Both the position numbers and the translations under genes were made by a program. From Daldinia sp. FL1419 (Eukaryota; Ascomycota; Sordariomycetes; Xylariales; Hypoxylaceae): DNA of 64,000 nucleotides. Positions 48,225-61,468 of the stretch are shown here, piece by piece. The stretch is from NCBI GenBank assembly GCA_025201765.1, contig MU623340.1, positions 372,001-436,000 of the forward strand, given 5' to 3'. Numbering within the stretch: the stretch's first letter is position 1; each line of letters opens with the position of its first letter. The notes under the pieces are model-generated. The model made no database searches, was not told the origin of the DNA, and saw nothing but the letters and a program-made list of their open reading frames with translations.

Positions 48225-50163
48225 ATGAAGCGCAAGCTAGACGAAAACGATGCGCCGGTTTCGACCACCGACACCGAGGCTCCAAGCACCGGTGCGATCA
48301 CCACATTCGCAGACCTCGGCCTCGACAGTAGACTTCTTCAAGCCGCAGCTCGCCAAAACTGGCATACGCCAACGTTGGTTCAAAGCAAGGCTATACCATT
48401 GGCCATCGACGGTCGTGATGTATTGGCAAAGGCAAAAACTGGCTCGGGGAAGACTGCTGCTTATACCCTACCCATCCTTCAAGCCATCCTCAAGCGCAAA
48501 CAGGTATGAATGAGCAAGGACCTGCTTCAGGCCAAATTAGACATGGCAGAACGGGACTAATCCCAAGGTAGACATCATCAGATTCATATACCGCAGCTCT
48601 TATCCTAGTCCCCACGAACGAATTAGTAACACAGGTCGCCAAAGTGCTCGAGTCTCTCACTTCATATTGCTCCAGGGAGATTAAGGTGTCCAAGCTTTCC
48701 GATAAACTCTCCGACGTCGCCCAGCGCGCCGTTCTCTCAGATTCCCCCGATATAGTCGTTGCGACCCCCGCAAGAACGTGGCATAATATTAAGAATAATT
48801 CTCTCTCTGTGGAGAAACTCACACACTTGGTCCTAGACGAGGCGGATCTCGTCTTATCGTACGGCTACGACGAAGATTTGCAGAATGTCGCTTCTTCGCT
48901 CCCGAAGGGGCTACAGACGACTCTCATGAGCGCGACGCTTACGCCAGAAGTTGACACGCTGAAGGGGCTTTTCTGTCGGAACCCGACAGTCCTCGATCTA
49001 GTAGAAAAGGATGAGGACGGAGGTGGCGTCTCTCAATTCGTTGTCAGGTATGATTACGATTGCGCATCCCACATTGCAGATCAAAATGCTAACGAATGTA
49101 TAGATGCGGCGAGGATGAAAAGTTCCTTCTTATTTACTGCATGGTGAAGCTTGAGTTAATCAAGGGAAAAGCAATCATCTTTGTCAGTGACGTTGACCGA
49201 TGCTATCGACTCAAATTGTTCTTTGAGCAATTCGGCATACGAAGTTGTCTATTGAACTCCGAGTTGCCTGTCAATTGCCGAATTCACGCCGTTGAGGAGT
49301 TCAACAGGGGGGTTTACAATATCATCATCGCTTCCGATGAAAATGAAGTGGTGGGCGAGGAGAAGGACCAACTCGAATCGACCAGTGAGGAGGCCACTAA
49401 TAGGGCACCAGAAAATAATGAAGAGAGCCAGGCTGTTGTTCAGAATTCAAAGAAGCGCAAATCTTCGCGACGCGACAAGAATTACGGAGTATCTCGAGGA
49501 ATCGATTTCAAAAACGTTGCAGTCGTTATAAACTTCGATCTGCCATTATCGTCTCGCTCATATCTGCACAGGATTGGGCGAACCGCGCGCGCTGGGCAAA
49601 CAGGCATGGCGTTGTCCTTCGTTGTTCCCAAAGATAAATTCCGGAAGCACATTCCCACCAGCGTTGAGACGGCCGAAAACGATGAGAAAGTATTATCCAG
49701 GATTGTTAAGCAACAGGCTAAGAGAGGTCAAGAAGTCAAGCCTTACAATTTCGACATGAAGGCTGTGGAGGCGTTCCGTTACCGAATGAACGATGCTCTA
49801 AGAGCTGTCACAAAGGTGGCTGTTCGAGAAGCGCGATTGAGAGAGCTTAAGCAAGAATTGCTCAAGAGCGAAAGCCTAAAGCGCCACTTTGAGGAGAATC
49901 CTTTGGAGGTCCGTCATCTTCGCCATGACGTCGAGCTTCGAACAACAAGGAGTCAACCCCATCTCAAGCACGTTCCCGATTATCTATTGCCAAAAGATGG
50001 CAAGAAAGCAATCACCCCGAGCGAGGTTGGGTTTGTGCCATTCAAGAAGGTGCTCGATGGCAAAGGGAGGAAAAGCCGAATTACAAAAGGCAGAGGTAGG
50101 AGGATACCTGGCCGTAAAAGCGATCCTTTGAAGTCGTTTAAGGCGAGATCTAAGACCAGATAA
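48225..50163 (+). CDS. DBP9: DEAD-box ATP-dependent RNA helicase DBP9 (ribosome biogenesis)
   Basis: Exons 48225-48503, 48572-49047 and 49104-50163 give 604 residues. Motifs in order: Q-motif region TTFADLGLDSRLLQA with TPTLVQSKAI; Walker A AKTGSGKT (about 70-77); TPAR; DEAD in VLDEADLVLSYGYDED; SAT in LMSATLTPEVD; and motif VI YLHRIGRTARAGQTG. An acidic/basic insertion between the helicase motifs and the phrases VLSYGYDED and SRGIDFKNVAVVINFDLP identify the Dbp9/DDX56 group. The Lys/Arg-rich C-terminus ends KSRITKGRGRRIPGRKSD. Family knowledge: Dbp9 is a nucleolar helicase for 27S pre-rRNA and 60S assembly. The second exon uses the acceptor at 48571 (GGTAG), the only one giving the conserved AALILVPTNELVTQV. 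The start ATG lies just after CTAACATC. Confidence 0.94.
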
Positions 50164-51786
50164 CCGAGCTGCCTTGGAGTAAATAGAAATATCCAGTCGG
50201 TTTCGTTCCTTCTTAGCTAGAAGTAGTCTTATACTCATCATAGATACCCACAACCTTCATAATCCAGCAATACCGACTAACCGTGCCCCCCTATGAAGTT
50301 ATCGTGCCTGAATACCTAATATAAGACAATGTGTCCCCTTCCGTAACCCGATTCTGGTATACACCGTATGACAAATTCATCTCGTATAAGTCGTTCCTCC
50401 CATTTGTAATTTTATATGCCCGCCATATGCCCACTATAACCAGACGTTGCAAGCGTGAGGCTTTCTCACCAGACTATATCCCTCCTCAACGTCTCAACTA
50501 AAAACAACTTAGACCTTCTATCTTTTTTATGTGACAGGAAGCCATCGTAACTTATACGTGCCTATCTATAAGGCAATCTTCCCCCAGCCCCGGTTCCTTC
50601 CTCCATCCCCCCGGTTGAGAGCAAGTTATTTTAGGAGGCACTTCCCCAGTAGCAACCCCGGGTATACAAAAGCAGCCTCAACCATCCTTCCGGCCTCTTA
50701 CTAATACAATCAACCTCCTACAATCACGAGAGGCTAAACCCACTCACATCACGAGCAAGTTCCATAGCGTCCCCGCCGTACGCTCCCAGAGGAATAGCCA
50801 TTGGTTACTAAGTGGCAGCACATGCTCTTCCCGGCTACCGGCTCTCAACGGGTACGTATTGAGCAATTTACACCCGATCAGACCTGTTTTATAGAGTATA
50901 GTTACCCCATTTAATACCTCGCGGCTTCCCTCATGACGATATTCCGGGGGTGTAATCGATCTTGCCCCATCGTACTAGACCTATAATACCCTGGTCAACT
51001 GTACAAATGTTGACTTCCTTTATTCGGGACTCCGTATACTCGCTCCTATCATAAGTCGCCCTACTCAACAATACAAACCATTGAATAGCCTCCCTCCATC
51101 CCTGTCTCCTCTCCACTTGTAGGTCTATACCTATATAACACCGCTTAGTCCAGGCCCAACTCTTCTCGTCTTTTCTCATTCCATATATCAGATCTTAATC
51201 CTCCTAGGTTTGGTAGAAAACCTCGAGTCGAGTCTTCTAGCTGTTCTGCTACGCCTAGCATATAGCCAACACTCAACGCTACCCAAGTGTCCAGAAAGTT
51301 CAGTATTCTATCTGCCATAGCGCTCAGCGGAGAAGCCCAAGTACACCAATTACGTTTTCTACGAGTTCTTTTAGTTCCGATAAGCCTTGATATTACCGTC
51401 TAGTACAGAATATCTGAGGAATCGAGTCTCGGTGGGTTAATCCTAGTATCCATAACTGTGTTTCTGATGTGATTTAATTTGATTTTTGCTCTTCTACCTC
51501 GGCTTCCCTACGCCACTGCTCATTCCCCTTTGAACTTCTTTCATATTCCGGGAGGGAGGTGGGTTGTACGCCCCTTGATGACTTATTTGCTGATATAAAC
51601 TTAAAGAATGAATCCGGATTGTTCCTTCAAGGGACAATCCCCGTTCCTGGGTGATACATTGCACGCAGGGTTCTTGTACCAATAAAAAGCAAACGCTTCT
51701 AGTCAAAAGTTACTTGACGTACATCTCATAAGTACGTCTACCTAGGTTACCATAACAAAGTAGAGAGTGTACACGAGCAAAATACA
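50164..51786. other. Intergenic
   Basis: About 1.6 kb without a recognisable gene. The sequence is C/T-rich around 50270-50760, with no repeats of note. Confidence 0.4.
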
Positions 51787-52386
51787 ATGGGGGCAAGTCT
51801 ATCAGTACCACAAAACCCAGGAGCAGGTGGTAGTCATGTATGGGGCTCCCCAGAGCAACCTACAGAAGTAACTACTGAGCTTGCTGTCGTTAACGCAGGC
51901 ACTCAAGTGACTCACAACGGTGCTAGTGACCTTAGTCTCAGACTCGAGGAAAGAACCGAAGGGGACAATCGCCTTCACGATGATCGTAGCCTAGGACTTA
52001 CGGGGCATACCACCCCCGTAACAAACGCAGGACCTACTAAAGACAGTGATCTCCACGGTCCAAGCTCAACTATACCAACCATTTCTAAGGAAGTTAGACG
52101 CAGGAATGGCATGAGGCAAGAAAAATTTGTCGAGAAGGAGCCGTGGGGCACAGGCCAAAATTCTGTGTATAAATATCTCCCACTCCCACCCCCATCCCAT
52201 TCCTTTTTTCCTTTCTCTCCCACGCTCAACTCGACAACGGAAGAGTTCGAAACATTTCATCTTCCAAAGTCATTGAGAGTAAACAATCATTCAAGATACC
52301 CAAGGTCAGTAAATAAACTTCTCATCATCACAACATTACAGAGAAGATCTCCTATTGACTTTAGCTATCATAAGCGACAAGCAAAG
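51787..52386 (+). other. Open frame continuous with the next gene; possible N-terminal extension or separate small gene
   Basis: From an ATG in good context (AAATACAATGG) the frame is open for 200 codons and runs without a stop into the next gene's ATG at 52387. A stop-free run of this length is unlikely by chance in one chosen frame. The first residues MGASLSVPQNPG fit an N-myristoylation consensus (MGxxxS). The first 125 residues are hydrophilic and Thr/Gly/Asp-rich; the rest looks like a promoter and leader (TATAAATA at 52168, pyrimidine-rich CCCACTCCCACCCCCATCCC), including a possible leader intron 52303-52339. Either the protein is 775 residues from 51787, or this is a remnant or a separate short gene. 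Confidence 0.35.
52168..52175 (+). promoter_or_regulatory. TATA box candidate
   Basis: TATAAATA, 212 bp before the ATG at 52387 and followed by a C/T-rich tract typical of fungal core promoters. Confidence 0.4.
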
Positions 52387-54309
52387 ATGTCTTCTGAGAA
52401 AGCCGAGGACACCAAGGAGGCCCCAGGCTCCCCGGGCCCGTCCTCTGCCGTGGATGCCACAAGCACTGTTGACATCGCCACCGCGGCCGCTCAAGCTGCC
52501 GTCGTCTCCTCTGCCGTCGCTTCCTCTGCCGTCGCAGAAGATGACGCTGCTCCCGCTCCCGCTCCCGCCGGGGAGAACGCTATCACCACTCCTGCAGAGG
52601 AGATTGCCGTCGACGAGGCCCATGCCTCTGCCAGCACTGCTGACAAGAAGAGTAAGTGTCTTTTTTTTTTTTTTTTTGCACCTATAATTGATAGTGCTAC
52701 CCTTTCAGCACTTGTTACTAACGAGGTTACTATTTCTCAAAAAGCAGAAGCCCCGAAGGCCAATCCTAGAAAGCGCAAACGTGGCCAGGACACTACGGCG
52801 GAGGAGGCCGGTACATCTACCCCCAGTACCAAGGCCACCAAGAACGCGGGTGCGGCTGGTAAACAAGCCGAAAAGCGTAAAACGGCTCTAACTCATAGTC
52901 ATGGTGAGTATTGTAACCACTTAATGTTTCCAACTTTGATGTTGAACTTTTACTTATTTTACGTCTATTTAGGCCCTATGACTGTCCTGCCCACGGATAC
53001 TTTCAAGGTTAGTTAGAACAACTTAAGGATATACTGTAACTAAGTGATCATTATCTAACATTTTTGACTTCAATAGGAGGAGGTCCACGATACAGCGGTA
53101 GATCGTTTTCATACAGCCATCCGTTCAGCGAAAACAGTAGCCATGCATAACGCTATATATAGCGTTGTTTCTGACGTCACACTCAGAAAGTCTATCTCTG
53201 CCGCGGCTTCGCGGAACCTTATCATGATCCTTGGGAAGAGGTTCGAGCGTGATCCTAATAGTGCCTTCATGAAGGACTATTTCAATCATGTTGAAGCGAG
53301 ACTCCCGTTGTTCGACTTCGACCATCCACAGACCACTAAGTGTAAGGATTTAACGCCTCCAATACTACATGACTATCAAAATACTAACATGTCTAGAATT
53401 TCGGAAGCGCTTGGCATATGTGGCACCGTGGAAGAGGATTTGCTTAAGGTGGAAACGGGAGACAAAACATTGACTGTACAAAGATGGGAGTACGTGATAC
53501 GTTCCAAGATAGTTAGTACAGAAATTTCAAACGGTCCCCGAAACTACTCAGATATCCACGAGCAAGCTACACAGCTTCCTGGATCTTTCGTAAATCGTGA
53601 AAAAGCCAATGCTAAACTAGACGAGATAACTCGTTACGGTAGTTTCGAAGACGGCATGGCTGTCATAACCCGTAGACATGTTTACGAAGACAATCCCTCT
53701 AGGCTACTTAGGGTTGAGCTCACTCTAAATACCGGCGAGGAACACGTTATGTGGGTAGAACGTCGTCTAGTAAATATCCAAACAGACCTCAACAAGAAAG
53801 AGCGCAAGCTGAAGAAGTGGTCTGCTCTGAGGCCCAAGTTGCCTCATTATATCGTAGAATGCGAGTTCATGACGCAAAAGCTCACGCAGACACCGCAGCT
53901 AATTCCTCAAGATAGCGCTTCATACAACGACTACGATACCGATACTGAAACTAATCAAGATACTCCCAACCACCCCCACGAGCAAATCGGTTTCCCGAAT
54001 GGAGAAATCGAACTTGACCGTCTGCCACTAACTACCTTTACCGAGGGTGGTCTAGCCAACGAATACGCAGGAAAGTTATTCCTACGGCACTCCGCGGTCC
54101 AAGAGCAGATCCGCGGGCCACTAGATGACTTCTGGTGGATGAACAACGCGGTCGCGATACACGGGGAAGCAGAGAAGAGGACGAAGGAATTGGGGAAGCT
54201 GTACGCCGCGGAGATGTACACCGGGGAAATGCACGCCAGACTGGGGTTCGACTGGATGAGAGTTGCGGTGTATAGGGTTGACGATATCAACGGCCCGTTA
54301 AATATTTAA
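52387..54309 (+). CDS. Hypothetical protein, Ala-rich basic N-terminus and conserved-looking C-terminal region
   Basis: Exons 52387-52651, 52709-52903, 52973-53007 and 53077-54309 give 575 residues; all joints keep phase. The first 90 residues are Ala/Glu/Pro-rich (AAAQAAVVSSAVASSAVAED, repeats of AP), then a bipartite-NLS-like NPRKRKRGQD, then a short exon HGPMTVLPTDTFK. The long last exon has no low complexity: RFHTAIRSAKTVAMHNAIYS, YEDNPSRLLRVELTLNTGEE, FDWMRVAVYRV. No catalytic motif is seen and I do not recognise the family. The first intron contains about 16 T; an alternative acceptor at 52744 would shorten exon 2 by 12 codons. Nuclear location is plausible from the basic motif (inference). 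Confidence 0.7.
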
Positions 54310-55425
54310 GGAGATTCAACAGGGAGTTTACGATGATTTACGGGATTACGAGTAGCAGAGATATGCCATGATGTGGTTAAGGCCTAGGTACTTATTATTA
54401 CTTAGAACGCGGTGATATTACACGATGTTTTCGCGCCGCCTTCATCCCGGAATGCAAATAAATGAATTAAAGCCATAATCCCACTTCGAATCACCTCTAA
54501 AGTGAACCCCCAGCATTAAACCCATCAAAAAACCTCTCTAATCCATCCTAAGCCTGTAGTCAAATCCGTCCTCCCAAGTCCGCTCTCCGAAATCGGAAAT
54601 CTCGGAGCGGGGCTGCTTCCTTCCCTCCGAAAGGGTTGCCTGAATCAGGTAGTAATTTTCGGAGTGGGGCCGAAAAAGAACGTCAGGAAACTCCGAGATG
54701 GCAAACAACCCCCCCGAAAAAATTTAGGCAGTCACGGAGGTACACAGTGCACTTACCTGCATGAGAGGGGTTCTTTTCTACCTAATTGGCACTTGCCTTT
54801 TTGTTGGGAAGGTTGGGGTGGACAAACATGTCACGTGAGTCATAGCTGCGCGTGTACGCATAAAAGTAAACACGTACTTGAAATATGTACCTAACGCACC
54901 TAAGTCACTGTGATCCATGGTTGTGCCCTTGTGATACAAAATGAATTTTTACATTAATGGTACTGTGGATGCGGCATTTGATTATTAGGTACCTACGTAC
55001 GTATTTTTCATTTCTTTTTCTTTCTTTCTTTCTTTTTTTAAAAAAAAAGAAAAAAAAATAGCATTTCCACCACCTTTAGATGGTGTAGGTCTATGTATGT
55101 ACCCAGATAGATTTACTGAAATCAATTCCATTAATTCTAATAAAACGAACTAGCATTATGGGCTTCAGGCTCATGATCTGTCAAACTCAAAAGAACTTCA
55201 CACCGGCGATGCATCTTTGAAGAGTACCTAGGTAAGCATAAAAGTCAGAAGTCAATGTATTTAGCTAGGCCCTGCTGCGGGGACATTCGGTCCATCGTGT
55301 CGCCGTATCTTCCTATTATACACAATTATACACAATATAATACCAGCACGCTTCGCCTATATGGATGCTGCTACCGTCGTACTACTCTTAATGCTTAGCC
55401 TTATTTAAACTTCAGCTGCCAACTA
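54310..55425. other. Intergenic, convergent 3' ends
   Basis: No gene seen. A hairpin CCGCT-CT-CCGA/TCGGAGCGG lies at 54580-54610, with further CGGAG/CTCCG copies to about 54700, and a mirror-like CTTT/AAAAGAAA tract lies at about 55010-55060. Confidence 0.45.
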
Positions 55426-58400
55426 TTATTGCATCGTCTTCAGGAAACCGTCTAGGTCGAAGCTTTCCTCGTACTGACGATTATCCCAGAGTTCTCCTAA
55501 ATCATCTGCCCAGGCTTTCTTTCCCGGTGCTCGTACATCCCCTGTTTCAACATCAACCATATCCTCCTCCCGTCCTTCGATGCTGTTTTGAGGTTTTTCG
55601 GATATCAGGTTCGGTCCTGAATCACCCAGATTGAAGAGGTCTAATATTTGGTCCGTGTCCATGGTTCCCTTGAGAGTTAATTAGTAAAATTCCTAGCATA
55701 CCCGAAGAATCATGTCACTTACCAAGCCAGCATTTTGCTGATTTACTACGGTAGATGCTACATCTATCTTGAATGCTTGCAGACTACATATAGATATTAG
55801 TGCGAGTTCGGCCGCGTGTGGTTGTGTGTACTCACCTCAGGATTTTCTCCTCTAGCGTGCCTCTTGTAATCAATCGATACACGTTGACGACCTTCTTCTG
55901 TCCAATTCGGTGAGCACGGTCCATGGCTTGAAGGTCTCGTTGAGGATTCCAGTCGTGCTCAACAAATATGACAGTATCTGCTCCGGTAAGATTGAGGCCT
56001 AAGCCACCAACACTGGTGGTAAGCAAAAGACAGTCAAAAGATGGGTCCTTGTTGAATTTATTAACGATATCCTGTCGCTTATTTGCTTCAACAGAACCGT
56101 CGAGGCGTAAATACGATACGGAAGGAAGCATACGCTTCAATACTGTATTCTGGACCATGTCGAGCATTTCCTTCATTTGACAGAAAATCAACGCGCGATG
56201 CGGTTTAATAGGCTGATAAAGAGGGTCGTTAGAGTCTGTGCCCTCAACGCCAATACCGCAATCAACCAACAGGTCCTTGAGAGCGGTTAGCTTGGGGGCG
56301 TGGACGGGGTCTTCTATGCTGGTTCCTTGTTTCGAAAGGAAGCGCTGGGTGTCGTCGTAAAGTTTGTTGCTTGGTGTCATTACAAGTGCCGGCGAGTTAC
56401 ATAGCTTTCGCATGTACTGTAGAGCTTGGAAAATGTGTTGCTTGGCTTCTTTATCATCTCGACCGGCTTCCTCGGTGAGCTTCTTACTCTGCCTCTTGGT
56501 GAAATCTTCGAATAGCTTCTTTTGTAGGTCGCTAAGATCGCAGTAGTAGTTTTGGAGAATCTTAGGAGGAAGATCGTCTAGGACTTCCTCTTTCAACCGT
56601 CGAAGCAAGAATGGCAGAACCTGTTTATGCAGAGCTTCGATCGCTAAAGCTCCGGCTTCTTGCTCTTTAGACGAGGCTTTGCTAAAGCGACTAGCCGCGA
56701 TTGGCTTGGCAAATCGGTCAAGGAAAACCTTTTCGGCCCCAAGGAATCCCGGCATTAAAAAGTCAAAGAGCGACCAAAGCTCCAGGACATTGTTTTGGAT
56801 CGGCGTGCCAGTAAGGATTAACCGATGGTTACTAGCAAGTCTTTTTACTGCAAGCGTGATTTTTGCTTTGGGATTTTTGATTAAGTGACCTTCATCGAGC
56901 ACAATATAATTCCAGCTCTGCTTCTCAAGGTAATCGGTATCATTGCGACAGACTTCATACGAAGTAATGACGACATCAGTCGTAGCGAACTGGGCTGCTT
57001 TAGCCCTTCTCTCAGCCGGGGGCCCAACGAAAGCGGTGACGCTTAGGAATGGCGCAAACGTTTTCAATTCCTGTTGCCAATGTCCTGAGAGTGTTGGTGG
57101 GCAAACAATCAAGGATGGGAGCTTGCGCACGTCTGGAGCACCAGTCTTCTTGAACTCTTCGGCTCTGTTGTAATGATCACTTGCAACGATGCAAAGAGTC
57201 TGGAGAGTCTTACCAAGGCCCATATCATCGCAAAGGATACCGTGGAGGTGGTACTTGTTCAGAAAGTGGAGCCAGTTAACTCCCTCTTGTTGATACGAAC
57301 GTAGTTCGGCATTGATGGCGACTGGTATCTTAAACTGCTCGACTTTCTTGGGATCAAGGAGTTGCGCGATGAACGTTCTCTCGCGGTCCCTCCCTTTGAG
57401 GAGTTCTTCAGAAAGGCCGGGGGGGTCGGGAATACCAGCTTCGAGAGGCACTAGTTTAACTAATGTAGCAAAGGAGGTGGTCGCAATTAGGCGGATATCA
57501 TTATCTGAGTCGCTCATACGACCTAAAACAGGCACGATGAGGAAAATGACATAAGGCAAGATACCATCACCCATGACGGCAATCAAGTGGTAGATAACCT
57601 CAATCGCGCCTTGGCGGAACTGTAGGTCTATGGGATTGTTAATGGATGGTAGTACTTTCTCCACGAGAGCGGTCATGCCCTCTACGGTGATAACACTGCA
57701 GATAGTGGCCAAGCATTTCGCAGCCATGTAACGAAAAACGGACAATTCTGAGTGCAGTGACTTGATAATGAGCGGCACTTGCTGCATTATGAACGGATGC
57801 AGGGCCTTGTCTAGCGTTGGCGTCATGGTTCGAATGACTGACATGGCATCCACGATTTCTTGCCCGAAAATATTTTCAGGATCCTTGGCCTCGGCAGGTA
57901 ATTCGCCCGAAAATGCTTTCTCTAGGGGTTCTTCCATAAAAGCCCTCAAGCTTGGGACAGTAGTGAATAGATCTGCACCAAACGTGCGGGATAGAATCTC
58001 GAGAGCCTCTTTCGCTCCTCGTCGGGTAATGCGAGCTCCTTTAGCTTCCCGAGCAAATTTAGCAGCGTCTGACCCATGGTCAACCCTGTCTTCCTCTTTT
58101 TGCATAGACAAGATGACATTCGTCTTCGTCGCATGGACTGGGAACTCAGGCGTTTCGGCGACTTCGACGCAGGAGAATTTGACTAGGTTAGAAACAACCT
58201 TGTCGGCAGGGCCTCGGCGACCTTTTTCGGTAAATAATTGGACCAACCGACCAATTGTGTCGGCAGAGCGAGTCTGGAGCTGCTGGTTTTCTTCCAACTT
58301 GATGCTATCCATAATAGCCTTAATCAGAGGACTTGGTTTCTTCGGCAGCACCCTCATTGCTATGAGAGCGCAGGCCGCCGCGGCTCGAATACGAACGTCC

Positions 58401-61400
58401 CGCGTATCTTTAATAGACTTGGCATCCTCAATCGCTTCTACTATGGCCGTTCGAAGTTCATTTAATTGTTGGTTAGCAATTAAACGCTGTGCTGGAACCA
58501 TGGCTCTCTTTAACCTATCAAAATCGTCATTGATGCACTTCTCAGCTGTAGTGAGAGAGAAAGCCCCTGGACCTGCTTCTGCCTCGCCTTGCACAACAAC
58601 TGCAAGAGCCGGAAGTTTGTGTGAAGGAACCTTGCCATGATCTCTGAAGAGATTCATGAGCTGTTGACATTGCGAACGCACCCGCTTAACGTAGCTCACT
58701 AAATCACGGTATTGGGACGGTCGTTCCAAATCTATGATCTTTTGCAGTTCACCCATATATCTCGACGTCTCAGCCTGGGACGAGACACAATTTCGGGCGT
58801 ACTCATCAATTATTACGCATGCCGCAAGTTGGGTAGACGAATAGGATGATGTAAGTCCCGGGACGAGTATGGCATCATAGGAGTCTAGGTTCTGCGTAGG
58901 TACAAGTGACATGATCAAACCCATCGCTGAAGCTGCCGAGACACGAGATCGAATGAGGGTATCAATTCCGACTAGGTCTACGTCTCCTTGCATCATGTGG
59001 CCATCGAGATCATGCGAATGGGCAGCTGGAGGTGGATCGTCCACCTTAGTAGACTTCTTCCGCCTTTTTGGAGCTCGCTCTCCTTCTGGTTCGGGAACTT
59101 TACGTGTAGTTGAAGGAGCGAAACCAGGTACCGAGTATGTGCCCCCAGAAGGCTTGAGAAATAGCGCACCATTCATCGGTATAGGGTGTCGAGAAACTCC
59201 AACCGGATGTAGGGTTAGTTGCATAAGAGTGTCGATGTGTGGGGAGAACTCGTGCGCTAGCTTGTCTGGATCCTTTGACAAGCATTTCACCAGCGCAGCC
59301 CATAGATCCATAGACATACTGAGGGTCTCCTGGTCGCGTTCTACGAGAATATTTTGGAATATTAATCGGAGAATTTTTCCATCGAGCCATCCCTGCGATT
59401 CTGTGCCGAGATTGACGAATGTCATCAGAGCCTTCAGGACAGCAAGCCGGACCGAGGTTATAGTATGTCGTAAGAATGGATAGAGCCGTGGCACTAATAA
59501 CGTAAAAGATCTCTCTTCGTCTTGTTCGGCAGAATGCTTCATTGCTTCTAGGACCTCTGGGAAGCTGCAAAGGGTAGCTAATAGATCCATTGTCTTACCC
59601 GTGCTGGCACTAAGATCGTCCCCTAAGCTAGACAGACTTTCCCACATAATATAAATCAGTTCATCCAGTGCCCCCGGTCGAAGCTTTACAAACTCCTGGG
59701 CTATAGGAATCAAGGTAGCCGCACTGACGGATCTGACATCGTCATCGCTGTCACCAAGACCCTTCATGACGGCTTGAACTATACCGTCAATCATATCGTT
59801 GTGCTGAAGTAATAGGTCCTTTCTCACTGCGACAACATATCGCAAGCCTACCATGCCACCATGGCAAACAGCCCAGATAGGCCTGTCTAAGCCGAGATCC
59901 TGTTGCATCACCATTCGAAGCAAAATCCGATAGATGTTGTAAACAGACGCGGGAGGCACGTGCTTGAGGAATGAACCTAAGGTTTGACCGACGGTTTCTC
60001 GAATTGGTGCGACGGATGTATCGGAAGCGTAATCTGTGAATCTGTCTAGCATCAGTACACAACAGAGTCGACAAGCCATATCATCCAGCCATCTTCTGTT
60101 GTATGCGTCGTTCTCGGCTCTCGATTTCCCTCTCAACCGGCCGGCTCCGGCACCGTGCACTCGCAATATCTCTCGCAGGCCTAGTGCAGCACCATGGCGC
60201 GTTTCCCACTGCGCATCGAATATGTCAATCTTGAGAAACTCGCATAAACGTTCGTACGGCCATTCCGATCCTTGAAGTTCGTCTTCGGTTTCGATTTCCG
60301 ACTTAATGGGGACAACCGAACCCTTAAACTCCGAAACGACTTTAGTATCTTCGTCAACATCGGCTGGTCGCTCAAGACTAAAGTAGTCGGTCTTTCCGCC
60401 TTTTTTCGTATCGGCATCTAGCATAGGTGTGTCGTCTAACCCTTCCGACCCCGCTGTAAACGAACGACGTATAGATAAATCACCAAAACCGCTCTTTCCT
60501 TGCGCAGCCTTTTGCGCGTCTCTCTTCCGTTTCCTTTTAAGGACGTTTAACTGACGAGCGCTTAGGCCTGACTCCTCAGCTGGCTGGTTAGGCCCAACAC
60601 CAGCGGCGGTATCTTGACGAGCCACACCATTAGTAGGGTTGGGATCTTGTGGTGTAAAGGGACTGGCTGATTTTTCAGCCGTGATGGGAATTTCCTCGTC
60701 CTCGAATCGTCTACCTAATAGCCCGAGTCGGCCTGTGAGTGTCTTCTTTTGATGCGCTAGTCTAGCTTGAGGGTCGAGACTCGCGAGTTCATAATCCACG
60801 TTTCCGGTTCTGAGTAGTTCGTGGCCATATCTGAGTATAATCGAAACATCTAACGCCTCAGGCCTAAAGTACTCATCAGAGGATAGCGGCGACTCGTCGC
60901 TTTCCTCCTTTTTTACGAAATCGGATTCGGTACTAGTTTCTTCCTTCGCTATTGTAGTGTCGCCGCCTTCATCTTCATTAGGATCATAGAACGGGGCATG
61001 CTCAATAATTTTACCAAGGGCCTTGGCAGCAGTTGCTCGGGTATCCCAGTCCTTGTGACGAAGGTAAGGTACAACTCTAGATAATAAGTTGAACAATTCT
61101 TCCGGATGCTGTTTTTGCCAATCAGCTAATTGATTAACAGCAGTATCCTTAATCAGTTTCGTGCTACCGGTCTCGAGGATGCTATGAAGGGTTAGTAATT
61201 AAGTACACGTAGGATAATAACCGACGAAGCTCGCCCCTCTAGTTAACCTAGATAAGCTTCGGCGACGACCATAAGAGCAGGTTCAAGGCATCATTAAACT
61301 AAGTTTCAACAGCAATTATTTTTGCCCTCAACTTAAACATGAGCATGGGTAGGGCGAGTGATAAAAGAAATACTCACGTGACGAGACGGTCAAGCCTGTA

Positions 61401-61468
61401 CGTTCTATGTGTCAGTCTAGGTTCCTCAACTCGTTAACAGAGGATGGGTAAGCTCACCTTGACGCCAT
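55426..61468 (-). CDS. MOT1: MOT1/BTAF1, Swi2/Snf2 ATPase that removes TBP from DNA
   Basis: Five exons on the minus strand: 61468-61458, 61395-61378, 61181-55836, 55783-55723 and 55668-55426, giving 1892 residues, the usual fungal Mot1 length. The spliced start reads MASRLDRLVTILETGSTKLI, as in the family. N-terminal HEAT repeats (DWDTRATAAKALGKIIEH and many more) make up about 1250 residues and hold TBP. The ATPase has DDMGLGKTLQTL (Lys about 1334), LDEGHLIKNPKAK, LTGTPIQNNVLELWSLFDF, TTSVGGLGLNLTGADTVIF and QAMDRAHRIGQKKVVNVYRL. The C-terminal exons give FKIDVASTVVNQQNAGLG and the closing WDNRQYEESFDLDGFLKTM. Family knowledge: Mot1 uses ATP to dissociate TBP from promoters and globally regulates RNA polymerase II transcription in the nucleus. 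First two exons are only 11 and 18 nt. Confidence 0.97.
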
